DNA of 64,000 nucleotides, taken from NCBI RefSeq assembly GCF_003610295.1, contig NZ_RAPV01000001.1:1860001-1924000 (forward strand), written 5' to 3'. This DNA is from Paraburkholderia sp. BL23I1N1 (GTDB lineage: Bacteria; Pseudomonadota; Gammaproteobacteria; Burkholderiales; Burkholderiaceae). The notes under the pieces were generated by a model that did no database searches, was not told where the DNA came from, and saw only the letters and a program-made list of their open reading frames with translations. The translations under genes and the position numbers were made by a program. Shown one piece after another: positions 33,093 to 43,032 of the stretch (within the stretch, counting starts at the first letter, position 1; each line of letters begins with the position of its first letter).

Positions 33093-34814
33093 ATGAGCAC
33101 TCCCGATTTAACCGCCAACGCGACGACACTGTCTGAACTCGACACCCATAGCTCTTCGCTGGAGTACCGTCGGCACCAGATGTTTCCTCGCCTTTCAGCG
33201 GCGGAGATTCAAAGTTTGCGGCGTTTCGCCCGGCCGATGGCGTTCAAGGCCGGCGAACTGATCTTCGAAACGGGGCACGTCGCACTCGGCCTGTTCGTGT
33301 TGCTGCGCGGGCGCGTGAGGATCTATTCGCGCGACAGTTTCGGCCGCTCGACGCTCGTCACCGAACATGAAGACGGCCACTTCATGGCCGAGATGGCACA
33401 ACTCTCCGGCAAGCCGGCCTTGATCGACGGCGTCGCGCTGACCGACGTCGAGACACTCGTGATCGAGCCGGACCGGCTGCGCGCGCTGATCGTGGCCGAC
33501 GCGCAACTGGGCGAGCACATCATGCGCGCCCTGATCCTGCGCCGGCTTGGACTGATCGAGCAGGGGCTCGGGCCGATCATCGTGGGCGATGGCGACTGCT
33601 CGCGGCTGATCGGCTTGCAAGGTTTTCTGCGCCGCAATGCGTACCCGGCGACGGTGATCGACGCGCGCAGCGATCCCGAGGCGATCACGCTGCTGGGCGG
33701 CATGACCACCGGGCCCGACGACTTTCCGCTCGTCTTCTGCCCGAACGGCAACGTGCTGCGCGCGCCGGACGAGGTGCAGCTCGCCTCGTGCCTGGGCCTT
33801 GTGCCGACCTTCGAGCAATCTCACATCTATGACGTCGCGATCGTCGGCGCCGGGCCGGCGGGGCTGGCGGCGTCCGTGTATGCCGCCACGGAAGGCTTGT
33901 CGGTCGCCGTCTTCGATCAACGCGCGCCAGGCGGCCAGGCCGGCGCCAGCTCGCGGATCGAGAACTATCTGGGCTTTCCCACCGGGATCTCGGGCCAGGC
34001 ACTCGCTGCGCGGGCGTTCCAGCAGGCGCTGAAGTTCGGCGCGCATCTGGCGATTCCCGGCAAGGTCAAGGACGTGAGCCGTCATGACGGCATCTTCATG
34101 CTGTCGCTGCTCGACGGGCAGCGCATCAGCGCCCGCACGGTCGTTGTCGCGAGCGGCGCTGCCTACCGCAAGCCGACAGTGGAGGGCTTCGATCGCTTCG
34201 ACGGACGCGGCACGTTCTACTGGGCGTCGACGATCGAAGCGAAGCTGGTGAAAGGGCAGGACATCGTGTTGATCGGCGGGGGCAACTCGGCCGGCCAGGC
34301 GATCGTGTTTCTTGCCAATTTCGCGCGCAGCATTCGCGTGCTGATTCGTGGCAAGGACCTCGAGGCCAGCATGTCGAAATACCTGATCGACCGGATCGGT
34401 TCCTTGCCCAACGTCACGCTATGCACGCGCTGCACGCTGCGTTCGCTCGATGGCGACGAAGCCGGGCTCACGCACGTTCATATCCGCCGTGAAGACGAAG
34501 ACGTGGACGAAGTCATCGCTACGCGTCATCTGTTTCTCTTCGTCGGCGCGGACCCGAAGACCGATTGGCTCGGCTCGAGCGGCGTGGAGCTCGACAACCG
34601 TGGCTTTGTCGTCACGGGTTTCGCCCGCAGTGAGCTTGGGCTCTCTGAAGCCGGCGAGCGGTATCCGCTTGAAACGAGCATCCCGGGCATGTTTGCTGTC
34701 GGCGATGTGCGCTCGGAGTCCGCGAAACGGGTGGCCGCGGCAGTCGGCGACGGCGCGGCCGTGGTCAGTCAGATCCATGCGTATCTGAGCCAACTGACGG
34801 CGGCAATCGCGTAG
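33093..34814 (+). CDS. Cyclic-nucleotide-domain / thioredoxin-reductase-like FAD oxidoreductase lacking CxxC
   Basis: The 573-residue fusion has a cNMP-binding domain (about 30-145), a connecting domain and a two-Rossmann flavoprotein. FAD binds at VGAGPAGLAA (about 251) and NAD(P) at GGGNSAGQ (about 394); the C-terminal 'FAVGDVRSESAKRVAAAVGDGA' is typical of thioredoxin reductases. The redox CxxC is replaced by Trp-Ala-Ser-Thr (377-380), so it cannot reduce thioredoxin in the normal way. The cNMP cassette also lacks the usual Arg. Possible roles are a flavin-based redox sensor or an NAD(P)H oxidase/quinone reductase. It is followed 75 bp later by the hybrid kinase. Confidence 0.85.
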   Translation: MSTPDLTANATTLSELDTHSSSLEYRRHQMFPRLSAAEIQSLRRFARPMAFKAGELIFETGHVALGLFVLLRGRVRIYSRDSFGRSTLVTEHEDGHFMAEMAQLSGKPALIDGVALTDVETLVIEPDRLRALIVADAQLGEHIMRALILRRLGLIEQGLGPIIVGDGDCSRLIGLQGFLRRNAYPATVIDARSDPEAITLLGGMTTGPDDFPLVFCPNGNVLRAPDEVQLASCLGLVPTFEQSHIYDVAIVGAGPAGLAASVYAATEGLSVAVFDQRAPGGQAGASSRIENYLGFPTGISGQALAARAFQQALKFGAHLAIPGKVKDVSRHDGIFMLSLLDGQRISARTVVVASGAAYRKPTVEGFDRFDGRGTFYWASTIEAKLVKGQDIVLIGGGNSAGQAIVFLANFARSIRVLIRGKDLEASMSKYLIDRIGSLPNVTLCTRCTLRSLDGDEAGLTHVHIRREDEDVDEVIATRHLFLFVGADPKTDWLGSSGVELDNRGFVVTGFARSELGLSEAGERYPLETSIPGMFAVGDVRSESAKRVAAAVGDGAAVVSQIHAYLSQLTAAIA

Positions 34815-34889
34815 GGGCGTCCGCTGACGAAAAGCTGAAAAAATGGTGTGCGATACTGCGCGCCATTGATCGGAAGGGGGAGAGACGAA

Positions 34890-37800
34890 TTGAGCACAGG
34901 GACATGCATCGAGGGCGGTCGCGGGTCCTCGCCGGACTTCGGTGTCACTGTGCGTTTTGATCAGGACTGGTTCGACCAGCTTGTGCTCGAGGCTCTGCTG
35001 GTTGACGGCAACATCGTGCGCTATCGCGCGAGATCGCAGGACGCAGCGCAATCGTGGCTGATCGCGGTGCCGACCGATCTGCCCTCGGAAGCGGTATTCC
35101 GGCGCTTGCAGCAGGAATTCGCGCCGGCCGACAAGCTCGATTCGACATGGGCCGTGCGGCCGGTCGTGCTCGTGCGCTTGTCGCGGGGTCCCGTGCTCGT
35201 GTACGAAGACACCGGCGGCACGCTGGTTTTGCCGCCTGCCGATGGCTTGATCGCGGTCAGCCGTTTCTTGCGGATCGCGGTCGGCGCCGCGCACGCACTG
35301 CGTCTCGCGCACACGCGCGGTGTTCTGCACCGCGACCTCAAGCCGTCCAATCTGCTGGAGTGCAGTGACGGCACGTTCCGCTTGCTGGGCTTTCGTGACG
35401 CGTTTGACGTCGCCGGCGATCCGCTGACCGAATCGCCGGACACCTTGTACGGCACGCTGGCCTATATGTCGCCGGAGCAGGCGCGGCGAGCGGAAGGGTC
35501 CGCCGACGAGCGAAGCGATCTGTATTCGCTCGGCGTCACGTTATATGAGCTGCTCACCGGGCAGTTGCCCTTCGAGGCGGCGGATGCGGTCGAATGGGTT
35601 TATAACCACGTGGCTCGCCAGCCCGCCGACCCGCGGCAACATCGCCGAGGCTGTCCCGCGGTGCTGAGCTCGATCGTCCTGAAACTGCTGGCCAAGAATC
35701 CCGCGGATCGTTATCAAAGCGCCTCGAGTATCGAGACCGATTTGCGTCGTTGTCTCGCGGACTGGAACGAGATGCAGCATATCGTTCCCTTCGAGCCGGC
35801 CGCGGAAGACAACGTCAGAAACCTTGTCGTCACGCATCGTCTGTTTGGCCGCGCGCGTGAACACAACGCGCTGCTCGAGGCATTCGAGCGCAACGCGCGG
35901 CAGGGCATGGCGGAACTGATCTTCGTGTCCGGATACTCCGGTGCGGGCAAATCCGAACTCGTGCGCAGCGCGTACCGCGCGACCGCGCAGTCACCCGCGC
36001 TGTTCGCCTCGGGAAAGCTCGAACAGTACGGCCAGAACGCGCCGTACGCGCCGCTGATGCAGGCGATACGCTCGCTGTTCGAGCGCATTCTGGGCGAGAG
36101 CGATAGCGAGCTGGACGGTTGGCGCGAGGTGCTGCGCGACGCCGTCGGGATACAAGGCAAACTGCTCGTCAGTTACATCCCTGAACTCGAACTGGTGCTC
36201 GGCACGCAGCCCGACGTGCCGGATCTGCCGCCGGTGGAAGCGCAGCTTCGTTTCCAGGCGCTGATCACGCGGCTTCTGTCCGTGTTCGCCACCGAGGCGC
36301 ACCCACTCATTCTGTTCTTCGACGACGTTCACTGGTTCGACGACGCAACGCTGAATTTCATCGCCTGTTTTCTGACGACGGTCGGAGACCGGCACGTCCT
36401 GCTGATCTGCGCCTATCGCGCCAACGAAGTCGACCAGTCCCCCAGGTTCAAGGATTTCCTGAATGCGTTGCCGAGCGGCAGCGCGCGTATCTCCACGATC
36501 GAGGTGGCGCCGCTCGATATTGCGAATGTCACGGCCTTGCTGGCCGACGTGCTGCATTGCGGTTCCGCGCATGTCTATCCGCTGGCCGCGGTCGTGCACG
36601 AGAAGACGGGCGGCAATCCTTTCTTCGTCAAGCAACTGTTGCTTGCGCTGGCCGACCACCAGTTGATCGGTTACAACGGCGTTGCCGGCCGCTGGACATG
36701 GGATATCGACCGCATTAGCGAATACGAGTCCTCCGATAACGTCATCGACCTGATGGTCGCGCGGCTGTCGAGATTGCCCGTGGAAGCGCAGACCGTCCTC
36801 AAGCTGCTGGCCTCGATGGGGCGGCGCTTCGACAGGGAGACTCTGGTGCGGGTCGATCTTGCCGGGGGCGCGGAACTGGAGCGCCGCCTGCTTCCCGCGG
36901 TGGAGGCCGGGCTGATCGTGTCGGACCGCACGGGCTTCGCCTTCGCGCACGACCGGGTCCTGGAGGCGGCGTACGCGCTGATCGCCGAGGAGGAACGTGG
37001 CGCCGAACATGCCCGTATCGCGCGCATCCTCCTGGAAGATTTCGATATCCGCGACGTGCGGCGGCCGATGTTCGACATCGCTCACCATATCGAACGCGCC
37101 CAGAAAGCCGGAGCGCTGCGCGAACTGAACGCGCACGAGACAACTGTCTTTAGCAGAGTCTGTCTGCAGGCGGCCCGTCACGCCAAAGAAGCGATTGCCA
37201 TCCAGTCCGCGCTGAGCTACCTGGACGTCGCGCAGAAGCTTCTCGATGCTAGCGGAGAAGACTATTTCCGATCGCTCGGCTACGAGACCGGCATTCTGCG
37301 GGTGCAATGCCATATTCTGGAGGCGAACTTCGAAGCCGCGGGCATTCAGATCGAAAAGCTGCTGAATCAGGACCTGTCGATCATTGCGCGAGCGTCGGTC
37401 TACAAGCTGAAAGCCGATATGCAGCAGCATCTGTCGGACTATGAAGCCGCCCTCGATACCGCCCTCGAAGGGATCAAGCTGTTCGGCACGTACCTGCCGC
37501 GTGATCCGGAAGCTGCGGATGTCGAGGCCGCTTACAGCCGGCTCAATGAATCATTGGGAATGCGAACCGTCGCCTCGATCGCCGATCTGCCGCCCATGCG
37601 CAATGAGGCGATCGAATCGGAGATGAATCTGCTGGCGAGTGTCTTTGCGCCGGCATCGTTCGTGAATGAAAGGCTTGGCTTTCTCAGCCTGTGCCGTATG
37701 GTGCAACTGACCATTGACCACGGGATCGCAGGGGCCTCGGCGCCTGGGCTTGCGTGGTTCGGCGTGTACGTCGCGGAATTTTTCGGCCGCTATGCGCAAG

Positions 37801-40475
37801 GCTTCGAATTCGCCCGTCTGGCGCGCACGCTGGTTGAGGAGCGCGGCTATCGCGCGGCGGCCACCAGTACGCTGGTTGCGCTCGATCAGGTCGCTGTCTG
37901 GACCCAACCCCTTTCGTACGTGCTGGAATGCGCGCGCGCCGCATTCGAGTCGGCTCGTCCGAGCGGCGATCTGACGATGAGCTGCTACTCATGCAATCAC
38001 ATCGTGTCGGACCTGCTGATTCTTGGGGCGCCACTGGAACAGGTCGACAAGGAAATCGACCTTGGACTGTCATTCGCCAGACGCGTGCGTTTCAAGGACG
38101 TCGAACATATCCTCGAACTGCAGAAGCGCTTCGTTCACAGTTTGACGGGCGGCCCGGGGCTGCCGGGCAACTTCGGCTTCGTGGTCGACGGCAAGGTGAC
38201 CTTCGACGCCGATTTGCTCGACACCCAGATGACCACGCTGCGCTTCTGGATCTGGCTGTTTAAAGGCGTCTCCTGTTATTTTCACGGCGACTATCAGAAC
38301 GCGCGGTATTGCCTTGCCGTTGCCGGCGAACTGAAGTGGGGGACACCGGCGCATATTCATCTGCTGGACTATCATTTCTACTCGGCGCTGAATCTCGCGA
38401 AGCTGTCCGGGGGCGAGGAAGATTCGGCCGCCGCGGTGGCGATGATCGGGCCGCATCTGGCGACACTGCGCAACTGGGCGCAACTCAATCCGGCCACGTT
38501 CCGGGACAAGCTTCTGTTAGTGGAGGCCGAAGTGGCACGGCTCAACGGGGCGCCGCTCGAGGCGCTGTCGTTATACGAGCAGGCTGCCGAGGCTGCGTCG
38601 GAAAACGGTTTCAATCACAGCAACGCGCTGGCGCACGAACTCGCGTCGGTGTGCTCGGAGGCGAATGGTCTCTTCAGTGCGGCACGCCATCACAGCCGTC
38701 GCGCTATCGATAGTTACACGCGTTGGGGCGCGCTGGCCAAAGCCGGGCAGCTCGAACGCGCCCAGCGTCCTGCCCGGCATTCGCTCGCGCGGCTGGCGGC
38801 ATCCCGGCCTTCGGTCGAAATCCCCGATGCGCAGCAGCAGTTCGACCTCGTGTCCGCATTGAAGTCGTCGCAGGCGTTGTCCGAGGAGATCGTGCTCGAC
38901 AAACTCATCCGGACGCTCGTCACGCTCGCCATCGTTCATGCCGGTGCGCAAAGCGGAATGCTGATCCTGTTGAAGGGCAATGTTCCGGTCGTCGAGGCGA
39001 TTGGACGGGACGAGCCAGGCGGCGTTCAGGTGACGCTCGGTGCGGACAGATTGACGCCGGAGGATGTGCCGGCCTCGGTGTTCTACACGGCATTGCGCAC
39101 CCGCAAGCCGGTTGTGGTGGAAGACGCGCAAAGCGATCCGCGCTTTTCATTCGACGTTTCTCTTTCGAACCGCGCGGTTCGTTCCCTGTGTTGTTTGCCG
39201 CTCGTCAAACAGGGTAACGCGGTCGGTGTGCTCTATCTGGAGAACAATCTGACCGCGGGCGTGTTCACGGCGAGCCGCACATCCGTGCTGGAATTGCTGG
39301 CCTCGCAAGCCGCGATTTCACTTGAGACAGCTCGCCTCTATGCCGAACTCGTGGAAGAAAACAAACGGCGCCAGGAAACGGAAATGGCCCTGCGCATGAG
39401 TGAGGAGGCGCTCGCGCTCGGGCAAAGAATCAGCCGTTCGGGAAGCTATATCTGGAACGCGTTGACGGGCGAGCGCTACTGGTCGAAGGAGCTTTACAAC
39501 GTGTTCGGCTTACCGATGGAAGCCGGGAGCCCGAGCACCCAGACCGTCCTCGAACGGATTCATCCGGAAGACGTCGGCGCCTACCAGGAGGCTGTCACTC
39601 GGGCCGCGCATAACCGCACGCCATTCCGGCAGAAGTACCGCATCGTGACCATGGAGGGGGCGGTCAAATATCTCGAGGTGCTGGGCGAGCCGTCAGGCGT
39701 CAGCAATTTTGTCGGCGTCGTCACGGATTTCACGGATCGGCACACGACCGAACTGGCGTTGCAGAACGCCAAGATCGAACTGGCGAAAGCGTCGCGGGCG
39801 ACCACGATGGGCGAGCTTGCTGCTTCCATCGCGCATGAAATCAATCAGCCGCTGGCCTCGATCGTGTCGAATGCGAGCGCGGGGGTACGTTGGCTCAATC
39901 GTCCCGTGCCGGACATTCCGGAAGCGTTGGCGGGCTTGCGCGATATCGTGAAAGACGGGAAGCGAGCCGGCGACATCATCAAGGCGTTGCAGTCTCTCGC
40001 GAAGGAAACCAGGCCGAGTCTCGTTTCCATCCGGGTCGACGACGTCGTTCGTGAAGTGTTCGCGCTTGCGGCCGCCGAAGTCGAGCAGCGGCGTCTCATC
40101 GTGCGGCTCGATCTGGCGGCGGGCCGCGCCGTGATGGCCGACCGGGTGCAATTGCAGCAGGTGCTGTTCAACCTTGTCATGAACGCCGCGGATGCGATGA
40201 GCCATCTCGACGCGAGGCAGCGCTTGCTGAGCGTCACGTCCCGCGTCAGTGAGGGCGGAGCGGTGGTTGTGTCCGTACTGGACAACGGCAGCGGGATCGG
40301 CGAAGAGATCGGGTCGCGCATTTTTGACGCTTTCTTCACGACAAAAGAAACCGGCATGGGCATGGGACTCGCGATCTGCAAATCCATCATTGAAGCGCAC
40401 GGCGGAACGTTGACCGCAACGCCCGGCAATCCTCGCGGAACGATCTTCGTTTTCACGCTGCCGGCTGCGGCGTAG
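34890..40475 (+). CDS. Serine/threonine kinase-like / ATPase / GAF / PAS hybrid sensor histidine kinase
   Basis: The 1861-residue protein has a protein-kinase-like domain (HRDLKPSN near residue 147) and an AAA-16 ATPase (Walker A GYSGAGKS near 347; 'LILFFDDVHWFDD'). A long helical repeat region follows (about 650-1300), then GAF (about 1325-1480), PAS (about 1515-1615) and a histidine kinase core: phospho-acceptor in 'SIAHEINQPLAS' (His about 1649) and ATP lid DNGSGIGEE. The start is taken as TTG at 34890 because AAGGGGGAG precedes it; a GTG at 34848 is the alternative. No response regulator is adjacent. The kinase DFG Asp is missing (LLGFRD), suggesting a pseudokinase. It is convergent with the short winged-helix regulator, 9 bp away. 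Confidence 0.88.
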   Translation: MSTGTCIEGGRGSSPDFGVTVRFDQDWFDQLVLEALLVDGNIVRYRARSQDAAQSWLIAVPTDLPSEAVFRRLQQEFAPADKLDSTWAVRPVVLVRLSRGPVLVYEDTGGTLVLPPADGLIAVSRFLRIAVGAAHALRLAHTRGVLHRDLKPSNLLECSDGTFRLLGFRDAFDVAGDPLTESPDTLYGTLAYMSPEQARRAEGSADERSDLYSLGVTLYELLTGQLPFEAADAVEWVYNHVARQPADPRQHRRGCPAVLSSIVLKLLAKNPADRYQSASSIETDLRRCLADWNEMQHIVPFEPAAEDNVRNLVVTHRLFGRAREHNALLEAFERNARQGMAELIFVSGYSGAGKSELVRSAYRATAQSPALFASGKLEQYGQNAPYAPLMQAIRSLFERILGESDSELDGWREVLRDAVGIQGKLLVSYIPELELVLGTQPDVPDLPPVEAQLRFQALITRLLSVFATEAHPLILFFDDVHWFDDATLNFIACFLTTVGDRHVLLICAYRANEVDQSPRFKDFLNALPSGSARISTIEVAPLDIANVTALLADVLHCGSAHVYPLAAVVHEKTGGNPFFVKQLLLALADHQLIGYNGVAGRWTWDIDRISEYESSDNVIDLMVARLSRLPVEAQTVLKLLASMGRRFDRETLVRVDLAGGAELERRLLPAVEAGLIVSDRTGFAFAHDRVLEAAYALIAEEERGAEHARIARILLEDFDIRDVRRPMFDIAHHIERAQKAGALRELNAHETTVFSRVCLQAARHAKEAIAIQSALSYLDVAQKLLDASGEDYFRSLGYETGILRVQCHILEANFEAAGIQIEKLLNQDLSIIARASVYKLKADMQQHLSDYEAALDTALEGIKLFGTYLPRDPEAADVEAAYSRLNESLGMRTVASIADLPPMRNEAIESEMNLLASVFAPASFVNERLGFLSLCRMVQLTIDHGIAGASAPGLAWFGVYVAEFFGRYAQGFEFARLARTLVEERGYRAAATSTLVALDQVAVWTQPLSYVLECARAAFESARPSGDLTMSCYSCNHIVSDLLILGAPLEQVDKEIDLGLSFARRVRFKDVEHILELQKRFVHSLTGGPGLPGNFGFVVDGKVTFDADLLDTQMTTLRFWIWLFKGVSCYFHGDYQNARYCLAVAGELKWGTPAHIHLLDYHFYSALNLAKLSGGEEDSAAAVAMIGPHLATLRNWAQLNPATFRDKLLLVEAEVARLNGAPLEALSLYEQAAEAASENGFNHSNALAHELASVCSEANGLFSAARHHSRRAIDSYTRWGALAKAGQLERAQRPARHSLARLAASRPSVEIPDAQQQFDLVSALKSSQALSEEIVLDKLIRTLVTLAIVHAGAQSGMLILLKGNVPVVEAIGRDEPGGVQVTLGADRLTPEDVPASVFYTALRTRKPVVVEDAQSDPRFSFDVSLSNRAVRSLCCLPLVKQGNAVGVLYLENNLTAGVFTASRTSVLELLASQAAISLETARLYAELVEENKRRQETEMALRMSEEALALGQRISRSGSYIWNALTGERYWSKELYNVFGLPMEAGSPSTQTVLERIHPEDVGAYQEAVTRAAHNRTPFRQKYRIVTMEGAVKYLEVLGEPSGVSNFVGVVTDFTDRHTTELALQNAKIELAKASRATTMGELAASIAHEINQPLASIVSNASAGVRWLNRPVPDIPEALAGLRDIVKDGKRAGDIIKALQSLAKETRPSLVSIRVDDVVREVFALAAAEVEQRRLIVRLDLAAGRAVMADRVQLQQVLFNLVMNAADAMSHLDARQRLLSVTSRVSEGGAVVVSVLDNGSGIGEEIGSRIFDAFFTTKETGMGMGLAICKSIIEAHGGTLTATPGNPRGTIFVFTLPAAA

Positions 40476-40484
40476 CGGGAGAGA

Positions 40485-41876
40485 CTAGTTCGCGAGCGCG
40501 GCGATGTCCTGCTGCTCGCCTTCCGCCTGGCGCTTCATCATCGCGTACGCGCGGGCCGATTCGGACAGGCGATATTTCGCAACCGGGCCCTCGAATTCAA
40601 CGCTGACAAGCGATTTCGCCACGAGCTCGGCAATGCTGCCGATCGCGTTCGCCACCGTGTGCGCTTCGTCGCAGACGGTCGCGCACATCGCCTCGAAGGT
40701 AAACGCGCCGCCGAATACCGCGAGACGCCGGAATAGCGACTGGGCGCTGTGATCGAGTATCGCGAAGCTCCAGTCGAACGTCGCGCGCAAGGTTTGGTGG
40801 CGTGGCAGCGCAGTCCGGTAGCCGCCCGCCAGAATCGCCATGCGATCGTCCAGCCGGCGATGTACGCCTTCCACGCCGAGCGCGACGACGCGAGCCGCCG
40901 CGAGCTCGATCGCGAGCGGAATGCCGTCGAGCCGGCGGCAAATCTCGCCGACAAGCTGGATTTCCGCGCTGTCGCTGCCCATGTGTCCTTGCAACGAATT
41001 GGCGCGCTGAAGAAACAGATTCACCGCCGAACATCGCAGGATGTCCGCATCGGTGGAGCGGGGCGGCGGCACATCCAGCGGTTCAACCCGAAACACCGTC
41101 TCAGGCATGATGCGTAGCGGTTCTCTACTCGTGACGAGCACCCGGAGCGCATCGTTGCCGGCAACCAGTGCCTCGACGATGTGCGCCACGATGCCGATCA
41201 CATGCTCCGCGTTATCGAGCAGCAGCAGGCGGCGCTGCCGGGACAGGGCCGCCGCCACCCGCTCGACACCGGCTTGCGGGTCGGGCACGGACAACCCGCA
41301 GCACTCGACGATCGCGCGGAGCACGGCCGCCTCGGTGGTCAACGCGGCAAGTTCGACAAAATTGACGGGCTCCACAAAGTCCGCCGCGCTATGGTGCGCG
41401 GCTTCGACGGCGATACTCGTTTTGCCTATGCCGCCGGCGCCCACCAGCGTCAACACATGCGTGTGTGCCAGCATCGCGCGGATTTGCGCGACGGCCGTGC
41501 CGCGCCCCAGCAGTCCGGATTTAGAAGGCGGCGGGAGAGGGCGAGCGCCGGGCGTCGGCGAACCCGCACTGTCGGACAGGACAGTTTTCCGGCGCTGGAG
41601 AAGCTGATACCCGCGCCCGGGCACGGTGAGAATCAGGTCCCGGTCCGGACCGAGTGCTTTGCGCAGCGCGGACAGATGGACCTGAATGTTGTTTTCTTCG
41701 ACGACGGTGTCCGGCCAGACGATATTCATCAGTTCGTCTTTCGTGACGAGTCGGCCATTGGCGGAAGCCACGGCGACCAGGATGTCGAAGGCGCGGGACC
41801 CAAGATGAACGGTTTCGCCGTTCCGCTTGAGCGTGCGCATCTCCAGATCGATCTGAAAGCGGCCTAATTCGATCAT
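40485..41876 (-). CDS. Winged-helix / ATPase transcriptional regulator 2 (short form)
   Basis: The 463-residue protein has the same winged helix ('VEENNIQVHLSALRKALG', 'VPGRGYQL') and STAND-type ATPase (GAGGIGKT; LLLLDNAEH; 'GIPLAIELAAAR') as the regulators at 10377 and 50675. It ends right after the winged-helix-like segment that follows the ATPase, lacking the ~500-residue repeat domain. The start at 41876 matches the paralogues; the open frame extends 63 codons upstream without similarity. It may be naturally short or truncated. Neighbouring operators C and D make it a candidate regulator of the 25-40 kb block. Confidence 0.82.
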   Translation of the reverse strand: MIELGRFQIDLEMRTLKRNGETVHLGSRAFDILVAVASANGRLVTKDELMNIVWPDTVVEENNIQVHLSALRKALGPDRDLILTVPGRGYQLLQRRKTVLSDSAGSPTPGARPLPPPSKSGLLGRGTAVAQIRAMLAHTHVLTLVGAGGIGKTSIAVEAAHHSAADFVEPVNFVELAALTTEAAVLRAIVECCGLSVPDPQAGVERVAAALSRQRRLLLLDNAEHVIGIVAHIVEALVAGNDALRVLVTSREPLRIMPETVFRVEPLDVPPPRSTDADILRCSAVNLFLQRANSLQGHMGSDSAEIQLVGEICRRLDGIPLAIELAAARVVALGVEGVHRRLDDRMAILAGGYRTALPRHQTLRATFDWSFAILDHSAQSLFRRLAVFGGAFTFEAMCATVCDEAHTVANAIGSIAELVAKSLVSVEFEGPVAKYRLSESARAYAMMKRQAEGEQQDIAALAN

Positions 41877-42116
41877 GACGTTGTCAGGTCCAGGAGCAGT
41901 GAGCGAGTCACGGTAAGTATGTTGCGTGCCGGCGGGGGCGGGCGGAAAGTCGCGGCTGCCGGAGCCGGGTACGGTGCGAAAGTACCGCGGCGGGACTGAT
42001 GCGTCTTGCACGTTAGTGCGATGCTTTGTAGAAAAGTCTATGGGCGCGGCCGGCGTGTCGCGCACCCAGTCGGGCTACCGTATCGCCTGATAAAACACGA
42101 TGGGCCGATGCTTCGT

Positions 42117-43032
42117 TCAACTGCCGGTTTGTCGGCGCCAGGTACCCGGCGGTGTGCCGACCAGTTGCGAGAAGGTTCGCGTGAAGTGGCTTTGATCGGA
42201 GAAACCGCATGCAATGGCGATCTCCGACAGGGACGCGTCGGAATACCTGAGCAACTCGCGGGCGCGATCGATGCGCCGCTCCAGCAACCATTGGTGCGGT
42301 GTGCGTTGCGTGGTTTCACGAAACGCCCGGATGAAGTAGCTGCGCGACAGGTTGCAGGCGGTCGCGATTTCACCCAGCGAAACATTGCCCTGCGCCTTCG
42401 CGAGCAGCATGTCTTTGGCGCGCGTTTCGTGCAGACTCGAGAGGCGTTGATTTTTCCTGCTCGATTGGGCCGGCGTATCGCTGTACCGGTCGATCAGATG
42501 CGTCCCGATCGTCACACCCAGTTGTTCGACAAAGAGTGGGCTGGCTTCGCTCTCGCGATCCAGTGTCAGGGCCAGTACTTGCGCGAGATGGCCGAAGATG
42601 GGGTCCTTGCGGCCCGACGGCGACGAAAAAGCCCTTGATGGTCCTGCCATTTCGTTCGTAGCAGGTGTTGGCGACAAACGCATGCGACAGCTCCACCAGC
42701 ACGAAATCGAACGCGCCATGCAAGTCGGCCCGGTAGTCTTCTTCGAAATTACGTATGTAGACCGAATCTTTTTCAAAATCGTGCGACGCCGAGCGGTTCC
42801 CTGAAAGAATGCGCCTGCGGTGGCCCGTTGCTAGCGAAACGCCGATCAGGAAGCCGCGATCCGAAGCGGGCGTTGCAACTTCACTGGTCGTCTCGTGGTG
42901 TCTGCATTTGCGATAGAACGTGAATTCACCCGTCTGAAGTTCCAGGTCCTTGTGCAGTTGATTCGAAAGACATCCCAGCGAGTCTTTCTGCCGCGCTACC
43001 GTAGCGGTGGACGTTTCCGTACCGTTAATCAT
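42117..43032 (-). pseudogene. AraC-family regulator interrupted by a frameshift
   Basis: The N-terminal half (from ATG 43032, after CGGAGG) encodes an AraC-binding-like sensor domain up to 'YERNGRTIKGF'. The C-terminal half, with both AraC helix-turn-helix motifs ('VSLGEIATACNLSRSYFIRAF' region and 'SLSEIAIACGFSDQSHFTRTF'), continues in another frame to 42117. The break maps to five A residues at 42626-42630 on the plus strand (T5 in the coding strand). Removing one base restores a 304-residue protein through 'GFSSPSGRKDPIFGHLAQ'. It could be a true pseudogene, a sequencing error or a slippage switch. Confidence 0.8.
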
